A stretch of 64,000 nucleotides of DNA, from contig WBMW01005106.1 in NCBI GenBank assembly GCA_013396635.1, positions 703,130 through 767,129 on the forward strand. Direction: 5' to 3'. The notes beneath the pieces were generated by a model that was not told the origin of the DNA, searched no databases, and worked only from the letters and a program-made list of their open reading frames with translations. This document shows positions 24,624 through 35,719 of this stretch, one piece after another. The stretch comes from Penelope pileata. Taxonomy: Eukaryota > Chordata > Aves > Galliformes > Cracidae. Every line of letters begins with the position of its first letter. Within the stretch, counting starts at the first letter, position 1. Made by a program: the position numbers and the translations under genes.

Positions 24624-24780
24624 AACGGTGCCTTCTCAGACCTGATCCCCAAAACGCCTTCCCACCTCGTGCACCGAGGACAGTCCCCGCTCCCTGCAGC
24701 GCGCGGTGCCACGGGTGCCAGAGCCCGGGTGGGGCGGGCCCGCAGAGCGGCACCGCCCTGCGCTGAGGGACGCGGCGCCG
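24624..24780 (-). other. CCDC83: Possible first untranslated exon of CCDC83
   Basis: If CCDC83 starts from the shared island, a minus-strand exon could end at 24624 with the donor CCGTT/GTAAGAA. The last exon bases are a weak match but GTAAGA is good. The transcription start is unknown and the right boundary is a guess. Confidence 0.25.
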
Positions 24781-25060
24781 CCATTGGCGTGGCGGCTGCT
24801 GGCTGGGACCGCCTCCCGCCACCTCCCTCTCCTCCGACGAGCGGGGAAGCGGCTGTCAGCCGAGATGAGGTAACTCTCGCTTGATTCTGAGCGGAGGGCT
24901 GGGGTAAGCCGCGAGGAGGGCGGTGGGTCCAGTGGGGGTGAGGTGGAGGGTGCCCCGCTTAGATGGCGTCAGGGGCGAGGTTGCCCTGAGGCGGGGCCGC
25001 CTGCAGGAGCTCGTGCCTCCATGCGAGGTGTGGAGGAGCGGAACCTTCCCCGTGCTGCTG
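24640..25060. promoter_or_regulatory. CG-rich island 2, likely SYTL2 promoter (possibly bidirectional)
   Basis: About 400 bp rich in CG, with a GC box (GGGGCGGG near 24731), a minus-strand CCAAT box (ATTGG at 24783-24787) within GCCGCCATTGGCG, and no TATA. A plus-strand donor follows at 24870. A minus-strand donor-like GTAAGA lies at 24623. This fits a shared TATA-less promoter for SYTL2 to the right and CCDC83 to the left. The dual use is inferred from gene order. Confidence 0.6.
24790..24869 (+). other. SYTL2: Likely SYTL2 first untranslated exon
   Basis: A plus-strand donor GATGAG/GTAACTC follows the CG-rich block, so an exon probably ends at 24869. The start is uncertain. The exon holds an ATG at 24865. 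Joined to either candidate acceptor (38303 or 38595) it reaches a stop within three codons, so it would be a minimal upstream frame, not the protein start. Confidence 0.45.
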
Positions 25061-27373
25061 CAGGGAGCCGAGTGAGTGCTGAGCAGCTGTAAAGCCTTCC
25101 CTGGACCTGGCTGTAATAACAGGAGGGCTCCTGTGTTTAAACATGACTCTTGGATGTCAGTTGAGAGATGCTAACGACCTCTGTGTAAATCACTTGGGAG
25201 CACGGATTGCACCTTGCATTCTGTCTCTACAGTTGGACCTGGTCCTGACATCTAATGCTCTCAGTTGTGTCTTTCCTGCGTGCATAGAGGGATCTGCTTT
25301 ATGGGATTGTCACTGAGGGATAAAGGTCACTTAAATTTGGGGACACGCTGTCAAGGGGCTGTGCAGGTGTTGATGAGCTTTGTCAGAGGAGCTTTAAAGC
25401 TGTAAAGTTATGAACGTACAGAGCTACAGAACCTATATGTAATGCTGATGGCTATGGATCTTGGTGGTCTTAGTTCCTGAGGTCAAGGTAAGGTGCTTGA
25501 GAGCTCTTTCACAAGAGAAAATGGAATAAAAGTGAGAATTCTATGATTTGCATTAATTGCTATCTCTTTTGCTTAGTGTTCTATGCACCTTGCTGTCTCC
25601 CTAGATCAGGGTGCAAACTCATCTGCTTTTGGTATAGTTCATATTATTTTGGGAAGTAAGACTTAGGTCTTGGGAGCATCGTGTTTATTTTGCAGGATTC
25701 TGGTTTTGACATATCTGTTCTGTAAGTTTATTTTGCTTTCACCACACATCTTTCCAGCCTGCTCTACATCCTTTGCACTTATCTTAAAATTTTTTCTATT
25801 TGCACATTTTCCTGTGCACTGTTTGAGCAAGTGTACCATGAGTCTCTGTCCTTCTGCACTTCTGTGCTTTTGTATATTTATGTATAGCTATATTATAAAA
25901 TCCTGGTAGTAATGTTACAATGTTATAAAATGCATATATGTTGGTACCAGATACTGTATCTTGTGTCTGGATTTGGAGCAAGGCAGTACTAAGTCATCTT
26001 GCTTAGTCTGCTTCTACCTTAGGGGTGCAACAGGCTTCTGCTTTGGTTACATCCTTGAATCTTCCAAAGCTGTCCCTGGACCTGTCTCGTGCTAAGGAGG
26101 CTTCCTTCCAGCATCTCTTGCAGCCAGAACAATGTAGTATCAGTTCCACTGTCAGGCTCTTAAAATTCTGTGAAACGGGTAATCCTGTTCTTCTTTACCA
26201 GTGCTGACAAAGACCAAAATAACGCAACTTTGTCCGTGAAAATGAATGAGAGGAAGGTGAATTTGTCTTTTTTTTTCTGAAGTCCTAGGTAGAGACCATG
26301 AACAGTTACCTTCTCTGGAATAAACTGTTATTCTGCAGGCAACACTTGCCAGATTCCCAGGTGGAAGTACTGCTCCAACTTAGTACTTAGAGAAGCCGTT
26401 TGATGCTTTCACAGAAGGTTAAGTATTAACTGTTACATCCAGAAAGAAAGATTAACCAGGAAGCTAAGTAATGGAGTGAGTCAAGGGAGTTTCTGGCTTT
26501 CTACACTGTGTTGTTTCCTGTGCTCATGACAAAAAGGAATCCACTTTGCCAATGGTGATTAGAATAGGCTTCAAACAAAGCAAAACCTACTGGAAAAACA
26601 TAATTTGCAGGGAAGCTTAAAAGTAATTCTTAGTCACTCAGTAGGAAAAATATGTTTGTTTTTCTTTAATTGAAGTGATGGTTCTGTCCTGTGGAAGTCA
26701 GCTTTCACTCAGCTGTGATCTGTTTTGCACCATCGTAAAGAATTTTTCTCTGTACAGCAAGCACTCTTAATCCAATGTGGCTAACTTAAAAAATAACCAC
26801 TAAAAGCAGTGGTAATTTTCTGGTGCTCAAAATCCAGCAGCTGTTTTATTTAAGGTTCAGTTATTTGGGTTGTTATAAGTCAATTTAAGGAGGCTCCTTA
26901 TAGAACACTTATGCTTTACTGTATGTCACACAAGTGGTGTTGCATTTGCTGTTAGCAGTCTCTAGTTCTTCAGCTTATTGGAGCATAAAGTGGCTGACAG
27001 CTGATTTTAGGAGACTTCTTTGTGCTTCATTCTTGTGGTAAGGAGTCATTCAAATTCACTTGGGTACAGCAACTGGCTGTGCTGGATTCTTACTTCATGG
27101 TGTAAAGCTTCCTTGTTATATGTAACCTGGCTTATTGCATTGAGAGCTATGAGGTGTGTTTGGTGAGAGGGAAATGAATAGTCCTCTTCCCTCTCTTCTT
27201 GTTTTATAGTTCTTCATCTATCTGGACAATGCCAGACTAATTTTGAACTATGTTTTACCCAATGTATTGTGCATATGTACCAAATTAACAAACAACTTGC
27301 AGGGGAAAAATAAATTTCCTTCATCTATTTATACTCCTTTTCTTCTGCAGCATAAATCTAATAAAAGGATTTC

Positions 27374-27392
27374 TTTTTTTTTTTTTTTTTTT
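27374..27392 (+). repeat. Poly-T run
   Basis: An uninterrupted T run followed by pyrimidine-rich TTCCCTTCCTCTCTCCCAG. It resembles a polypyrimidine tract with an AG, but the sequence to the right offers no matching donor in a plausible exon. Confidence 0.85.
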
Positions 27393-29317
27393 CCTTTTCC
27401 CTTCCTCTCTCCCAGTCAAGGAGATTTTGCATGTCTATCTCTGTGTAAATAAAAGTAAGAACAAAGGAGATTTGTAGGGTAACCAACAGAACAATATCTT
27501 AGTCTCATTATCAGGTGCTTTTCTCCTAGAAAAGGATCAAACTGAATATTGGTACATTTGTTATGGAATGATCTGCCTAGTGTTACTGCCAGTCTGATTC
27601 TGGCTGACTGATCAATTGTTGGTGATTTTTTTTCCTGTCCAGGCTCAAAGGACTACAGTCAGACAGTGTAATCTCAGCAGCATAAGTGGAGCTCCAGAAG
27701 TGGATCAGAATATGCAATAACTGCTGTGCTAGAAATGGTTTTTGACCATCAGCATTTCAGTTCTTAAAACCTAACTCCCATGCTTTTCTTAAGCTTTTAA
27801 GCTCTTTAACTTAACAGAACGTTAAGTTTCAATCATTGATGTTCTTCAAAAACAGCATTAAAAATGGAACATTTTAAAGAAGAGTTAAGGGTGAGGTCCA
27901 AAAAGGCTGCGTAATTGCACCTGAGGCACCTTAAGCAAAAGGAATGTGTTCAAGTCCTAGGCAGAAACCTATCAAACAGCCTAAAGCAGTGAGTGACTTT
28001 CAGTCGTGGCCCTGCCCACACAAAACAGCAAATTCTTTGCTGAATTTTCAGATTATCTGTGTTCCACCTAGGAATGTTCATCCTAGTATTGTTCTTTGAG
28101 TTGTGGTGTATTTTGTTGTTTTTGTTTTTTAATCCTGCAATAATGCCATTGCATTTTTCTTGCTTCGTAGTGACCAGAGTACTTCTCTGGAGATGAAGAG
28201 ACCTGGATTGAAAATGAGTACCCTGGGGTTACTTACTCTCCTGTTCCCTCTGCCCTAGTGGAGCTGGAGTGCTGTGCAGCCAAGAATGCAGGGCTGGTTG
28301 GGTGAGGATGGGAGTCAGGAGAGAAAGTTTGGTCTGTGATGTGGTGGCCTGGCTGCGAGGAAGTAGACCTGGCTTCTTGTTTCTGCTCACAAGACTGTGA
28401 CATAACTTTAGTGAACTTTTAGTTAGATGGTTAGTTTAATCCTTGGTAGCGCAGCCCTAGGAAGGGTTAAAAGTGAACCAAATGAAACCTTTACAGACTG
28501 TCACATATCTTGGTAAACAGGGGGATGTGAGTTGGAATTCTGGATTAAATGGCTCTGAGGCTCTGGTTTTGCCTGCTTCTTGAGGGAGTGCCATGGCCAT
28601 TGGGCAGTGCCTTGCATTGCTATCTTCAGAAAGAATGAGCCACTCCTGCACAACCAAATACCTGCGTTCAGGGAGAGGTATTATACTCTGAGCCCCAGCC
28701 TTGCAAACTAAACTTCTGATTTTGCTAACTGCGTCTGAGAAACAATTCCAATCACAACCTCCCTTTCCCATTCCTGTGCTCTTCAGGTGGATTTGTATGT
28801 CAGATCCCATTCATACAGTGCAATTTGATGGTGTACCTCATCAGTCCAGCCGCAGGCTGCTGCACACGCTGTTCCCTGCTCCTCACCTCCCTTATGTAGA
28901 ACTGGATCTAGCTCTCACTGTGCCCTTTTAGGCTTCTTGCAGCACTGTGCTGACGCTGTCTGGAGCCATCTGCCTTGCTCTGTTTGGCTCTGGCCATAAG
29001 CATTCAATGAAAAACGTACCAATCCAGGAAAAGACCAAGTTTTGCACACGATTGTTTGCACTGCTGGGCTGGGCCATCTCGTGAGTGAAGTTTTCATGGC
29101 TGATGGACTTCCTGTTATTCTTGCAATTTAATATCACTATTAAGGAGGACTGACACTGCTGCTTGCTGGTTTCAAATTCTTAGCCAGAATGACTGTGGTA
29201 GCAGATGGAATATTTATATTATGCAGATTTCCACAATGATGTTTTAGCTGGGTGATGAGTGATTTCCCTCTTAAAGCTATAGTAAACTTTTTTAATGCAT
29301 CTAATTAAAAAAAAAAA

Positions 29318-29387
29318 ATGGTAGGGGGCTGGAACTAGATTATCTTTAAGGTTCCTTCCAGCCCAAAACATTCTATGATTCTATATA
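29318..29387 (+). mobile_element. CR1 LINE 3'-end remnant
   Basis: Reads GGGGGCTGGAACTAGATTATC, TTTAAGGTTCCTTCCAGCCC and ends with the diagnostic ATTCTATGATTCTAT 8-bp microrepeat of CR1. Only about 70 bp are present, in the same orientation as SYTL2. It is the only plus-strand CR1 found. Confidence 0.88.
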
Positions 29388-32260
29388 GAAACTTCATTGC
29401 AAAACTTAATTTTGGTGACTGGGCTGAGACCTGATTCTGACTGCATTCTATTTGCAGGCTGTAGGCTTGCTTTCCTTTAATCATTTTCACTTCTAACTTA
29501 ACATGGAAATGTCTCCAAAGTGATTTCTTTTCCTCCCTCCTCTCTCCTTATCTCACTTCTTGTTTCCATGACTGCAGGACTCCTAAAGAACATTATTTTT
29601 CCACTGGTGCCTGATTTCTGCAGGTAATTGGATTCTGTGGAAAAGCCCGTGCTCAGGTGGGTGAATGCCTCGGTGACTGTTCTGAGGGCTGGATCAACTG
29701 GCGCAAGCATTCCCAGTAGCCTTCAGATTACATCAATTATTAGCTAGGTAATTTTAAGCTAAGAAATGTGCATGACTTTGTCCAAGGTTTGTGGTTAGTC
29801 TGTCATCTCATGAGAAAGGACAGCCAAAGGACTTGGCTTGCTTGCTGGCTATTCGTGCACAGGAAATTAAACTGAGCCGTAGTTACAATAAATTGGTGGC
29901 CAAAAAGTAGGGGGCTGCAGTGATGAATTAAAAAGGGTGAGTTAGGTGAGTAAGGATTGACTTTTAGCTTCCAACAGCTACTTGCCTATACAGCTAATCG
30001 TGTCTGAGAACAGCGAGGTGTCTTTTGCAACACTCTGTGTGATCTCAGTTTTGTGTTAGGCTGCAGGCAAAGCTGCTCTGGTGAAGCTATCAGATCAGTA
30101 GCGTGACTCAGGGGAGGCAAGGGTGATGTGAAATGCTGCCCTCCTGATGAGGCAGTGTTGTGCTCAAGCTGTCCCACAAAACTATCTTGTGCACCCTCCT
30201 GCAGAGGAAATGTGCAGCAGTGACCTGAGCAGAAGGCTGTGATGCTTTAGAGCAATTCTGTGATTGTGTAAGAGGCAGCCTGCCAGCCCAGAAGTTCCTT
30301 GTTTTACAAACACAGTGGAGGCGAATCAGTGTGCCAGTGGTGGTTGCTGTCCTTGCTCAGCTAGGGAACTGATAAACTCAACTTAAATGAGGAGTGAGAA
30401 TAAGGAAAGAGACCCTACTTGCAGAGATGCGACAGATATTGACTGATGAGTTCCTGTAATAACATTACTTGTTGAGGTCACAGGTAGGGATGTAGACAAA
30501 ACAGAGTCATTTAATGCATTTTTTGTCTCTTTAACACCAGTGATGGGCCCTGGGACCCACAGAGTGACTGCAGGAACTGCAGCTCAGAGTTCTTTGTTCT
30601 CACCTATAAGAGATTATTTAACCAAGATGCAGGAAGCGTGTCACTTCCCAGTAGCCCTTCGATAGGAAACACTCGTTAATTGGCTGCACTGCTTTGTTTG
30701 CTTCCATTCTTGAGTGGCACCATTTCCAGAACAGAGTCCTAATGAAAAGTACCAGAGTACATGCTGATACCAGGAGAGCAACGGGGTGGGGAAGAGGTAG
30801 GATAGCTAAAAGGCTAAGGCTAAAAACAAGAACCCATTTTACAGCAGGGTGTTTTTGATCACTATACTTTGACCATCCATATCAATGGAATTAGTGTAGA
30901 CAACACATCCTAAAATTCTAATGAAAATTTTGTGAACACCTTTCAAAGAAGAAGAAAACAGTTATTCACCTGTAACGTGAAATACATTCACATCTTAACA
31001 AAACTTTTTGTAAGGACTTCATCAATTATTTGCATTATGATTTTTTGGGGGGGAAATCTGTCTGTTTCTTGTGGGACTTCCTCGCTAGGATTTGAATCTT
31101 TCTTGTAATTACACTGGGGAAAGATTCAGAAGGAGCTAGGAGCTAGCCATCAAGTGCAGATGTGTGTCAGATAAGCATACATACAGTCAGGAGATAACTT
31201 CCTTCCACATAACCAGTTTGCTTCCAGTCTCTCATAAATAATTGAATGTTTTATTCAAATCTGTTTTCAGACAAGACGTAAACACTCTCAGGCAGAACCT
31301 TGTGTGAGTCTAATGTCGGTGCTTGCATGGACAATGAGATAGAGATTTTGGGAGCTTGTATCTTGTTAGCCTCCCCACTCTTCTGTTTTTAGAGGGAATC
31401 CATTCGCTCCTTAAAGGGAGAAGAGAATAATTGTTTCACAATAAACAGTGCTCTGCATTCAGAGATCTAGAGGATTGAGCCATTTTCACCATTACATTTC
31501 AAGTTCCTTGCCCTGAGAATATATTCTTTATTTTGTAACCATTGATAAAAAGAATTGGCAACTAGAAGAATGAAGCTGTTGCAAATGAATTACGATTAAT
31601 TCAAACAATAAGCCGGTGCCAGTGCTATGACGTGCAAGGAAATACAACCAGAATCAGACAGCCTCAGAATTTATGATGGAATATACTGATGTTATTGCTG
31701 TTAACTTGCTGAAATTTTTGTAATTTTGAAGCTCCTTAGTAAAGAACTCAGGATGTTTGAGAAGTTTTATACTTTAGGCAGGTTAGAATAAATGACTTTT
31801 GGCATCTGTAGTTAACCTGATGAAGAGTGGTCACAGGGAAAAGAAAAATTTAGGTGTGCTTCTCTTAGATTCCTCTTTAATTTATGAACCTGTTATTCCA
31901 GAGACCACATCTGTTTGAAACCACTGTCCTAATGGCTGTATACCATGGCAGGTATAGGGATTCACATTCTTAGGCACTGCTGCCAATAGCCAGGCCCTAC
32001 GAAAGAAGTGGCAAGCTGCCATACGTTATTAGAGGGATTAGGCTACAACCACAACAAATTGTTCTTTCCTCTTCCAATTTTTGGTTGTTACCTTTTTTCT
32101 TCTTGTTGCTAATGCTTTTGCTCTCTTGTTCTGAGTACTTTTTGTGTAAAAATGGAATATTTGCCTGTCTAGTGTCAATGCAATGACAGTACTGACTTCT
32201 TTAAAATATACATATTCTTCTTTATATATCTTCTTTATGTATTCTTCTTTAAAATATAGA

Positions 32261-32293
32261 ATAATATATATATATATATATATAATATAATAA
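32261..32293 (+). repeat. (TA)n microsatellite
   Basis: ATAATATATATATATATATA then TATAATATAATAAT, preceded by imperfect repeats of TTCTTCTTTA(A/T)ATAT from 32190. Likely length-variable. Confidence 0.85.
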
Positions 32294-35200
32294 TCACAGG
32301 CAGAGCTGTATGGAGTACCAAAGAAGTTATTCCTAGAGAAGTGGAGTTTTTCTCAAATGCCTGCATTGCTGTAGCTGTGTTTCCTACAAAACCAGCAGGT
32401 GGTAATATCAAATGCTCTGGAATATTCCAATTAGTAACAGGAAACTTTCTCTTGCAGCTGCCCAAAGCACATTATTTGAGGCTCTCAGTAAGACTGTTTT
32501 AAGATTGCAGCTATTTTGCAGGTTAAGAACAACAGGAGTCATCTTGGTACTGGTAAGCAAGGGTAAGGTGGGAGCAAGGTTTGTTGCCCATCTTCCTTTG
32601 TTTTCCTGTAGTGGTTGCCTTGAGCAGTTTGGTGCTATAACTGCAGATAAGTAGGTTCTTTCCCTTAACTGTGTATTAATAAATATTGCACAGGAGAGCA
32701 TGTAGGTATATTACTGGAATAAAATAAAGCATGTCTGTGTTTGTAAGAGCAACTTAATATTGCCTTACATTAGGTATCCTGCATTTCTGCAAAGGTCCCT
32801 GTTCTACCACCACCCTCTACTTTGCAACTAGCTAGATAAAAACTTTTCTGCCTCCCACGGACTAAACATCCATGTTGTTGGCAAATGCTGTTCTTCAGGT
32901 TAATCTCTGGGACTGCTGAACTATGATGCTCTGTACATCTAGCTGTCATCATCTTGAAAATGCTTTGATAACATCTCTTGAAAGAGCCTCTGGATTGGCT
33001 ACAGATATGCATATCTTGCTGGAAGATCTCTTCTTCTCCCTCAAGTATTAAAATGACCACAAGCCTTCTTGAATGTGTTTAAGTTCAGGCCCTTACCGTT
33101 GCAGGCAACCATGTTTTAAACTCTCTCAAATGAGAACTTAAATCCCTCTTGAAAGTTAATAGATTTTCCTTCTCCATTACTCAAATTTAACTCCGTAGTT
33201 TTCTGACCTTCTGCACAAGTAAGTTCATGATGTTCTTAAACTATTTGTGCTCATGCCAACACTGGCATTTAGCTTAATTAACTGTTCTTCCTCCAAGGGA
33301 TTGGCCTCATGTATTTAGAGAAATTATATTTTCTAAGCCTAGGATAGTGCCAGTTACCGGGGACTGTACTGCGTAAACATTAGTGGAGAGGAAAATTTGT
33401 TCAGGAAAGCGTGATTTCTTTGCAAAGTGCTGTTGCTGCCTGATGTGACCTCCCAGGGTAATGGGCGAGTCCTGCAAAGCTCTCACTGCTCCTGGTGTTC
33501 TTGGCTTCCTTGCTTCAAAATAAAGGATTAATTATTTTCTGAGCATGAGTGTTGAGGACAAACTTAGTCGCCTCTTTTCCGAGCATAATGAGTTTCTCTG
33601 CAGATGGAAATTGTTATATTGCACAATTCTGTTTATCTGTCTTCCTCAGCTTCCTGTTGCTTTGTGTCTGCACTTCCAATTCATCCTAGCTGCTAGTGCT
33701 GATATGTTGGAGCTATGAAGACATAATGTCAGCAAAATGTGTAGCTTTCAGATGCATAAAACCAAACTCTTATATTCAAGAGCCAAAATGTTACTTGTGA
33801 CTGAGAGCTTTATGATATGAAGGTGTACACAGAGGACAGCTGTCAATCAGCCAGGCCTAGAGGGGTAATTTTTTGTTCAGCTGAAGGAGTCAGCACAAAC
33901 AGGTGTGCAGAAGCAGCCAAAATTGTTGGATTGGCTGTCACCAAGACACATTCTCCCAAGTGAAGCTTTAGCAGCTTGGAGCTGCTTGCATGGAGCACTT
34001 GCACGGAGCACTTGAAAAGTGATTTTGCAATGTAAATATAAGCTGCTGGATGTAAAAGGAAGTCTTGTTAATTTGGATGGAACAACAGGGGTTTTCCTAA
34101 GGCCTAAAGCACTTGAAAGTTGTGAGCAACTTCAGAGTTGAAGGTGGGATGAGAAACACTGCATCTCAGGCCTTCTTTTTGTTTTCTACTGCCAAAACAC
34201 AAAAGCTTTCACACATGAATTACAGAAAACATAATTTCAGATCCCTGTCTATTACAGGGAGTAGAAACCTTTTATGAAAGTGGAGATTTTTGGTGTGGTT
34301 TCTTTTGAATTTTAGGAAAAAATAAAATCGTGCCAAATATGCTAAGACTCACAAGTTCTAGTCTACACCATAAGATGACTGATTTTCTCCAGCGATCAGT
34401 GTTTCTGTCAATCTCCATGATTTAACCAGTCTGCTGTGGATCTTTCAGTCTTATTTGAAAATTAGGTCTGAAAACTTTCCTGCCAAAGGAGAACTTCCTG
34501 CTGAACTTAACAGTGGCTCCGAACTAAATGCCAAGACCTCTCTGTCCTTTTTGATATTTACAGGAGCTTTAAGAAAAGGTGTGTGAAAAAGGGGAGAAGC
34601 AAAATGAAAGCAGAAGATTGAAGCTTGGTGATTTGAAGTGGATGAAGGCATTAATTGTGAAATTTGGCCTTAAATCTATAACAGGTGCTGTACTCTAAGC
34701 CAACAGACTTTGCCTTCAGTGCTTGGAATTGGTGCTTACAATCTCCTGCAGAAAGCCAATCTTGCAGTACCTTGTAGCAGCAGGTCTCCTGAGGCTGGCC
34801 ATGTATATTACACACAGAAATAGATTTTTGCCTTGTTTATGCAGAGACTAAAATCTGTTTTGCCTTCAGTTTGTCTCTGGCATGCTTCCAGTGACTGAAG
34901 ACTTGTTATCATAGTGAAATGTGGTACAGTTTGTACTACATGCATGATGTACGTTAAAGGGGGAAAAATTGTTCGTTTTTTTTTTTTTTTTTAACTGCTC
35001 ATCCAGTGAGACTAGGGCCCAGTTTTTCAGGTACCCAGACATGCTTTAAATGAAGCAGTATGTTGTTATCTTTGCAAAGGAAAGGGTCTCAGCAGCAGTA
35101 CTTAAGACTGGGGAAGCTTCTTACCATAACCTAGGGTAGGAGAAAAACCAACTGACAGAATGCCATGTAAATCTGTATACAGAATGACTGCAAGCGTGTG

Positions 35201-35623
35201 AAGGGAGCAGAGTTCACATAGGGATCCTCTCCAAAGAGCTGGAAGGAGAATATGATCCAGAGAAGCCAGGCACAGTGTGTTAAAGTTAGCAAAACTTGAC
35301 CTTGTGAAACTGATGTTTAGTCCAGGAACTGTCATATCTATCAGGGAGGGACGGAATTGGTTAAGAGCTTGTCAGGGTGGGTGGTATCTACACATGACTG
35401 AAAACAGCAGGAGCACAAACTTAGTTGCAGAAACTGCTCTACAGAATGATGGCATCTGGGAAGGTGAGTAGCATGACTTGCTTTGAGCTCCCTCAGGCCT
35501 CTTTTGTGGGTGCTGCCCAACTGTTTCTTTTAGATTTTTGAATTAAACTGATAAACAACACAATGCTCCTCTGTCAGCCCCCTTAACAACAAAGACACCG
35601 TTCCTACAATGCCTTCTTGCAGA

Positions 35624-35719
35624 CTTGATTGACCTGATGCAGGAAACTTGCCAGGCTGACAAGAAAACAGATCCTTGATGATTCCAATGCAACCACAAAG
35701 CCTGGGCAGCTCTGCAGTG
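35624..35719 (+). other. Candidate alternative exon in SYTL2 intron 1
   Basis: The acceptor-like CCTACAATGCCTTCTTGCAG precedes 96 nt that end at a strong donor AGT/GTAAGTC. One frame reads LIDLMQETCQADKKTDP before a stop. It could be an alternative untranslated exon of SYTL2 or a chance pair of sites. No similarity was recognised. Confidence 0.25.

Noticed and set aside
24237..24884. Open frames on both strands across CG-rich island 2
   Set aside because: Same composition effect. The region is better explained as a promoter and leader.
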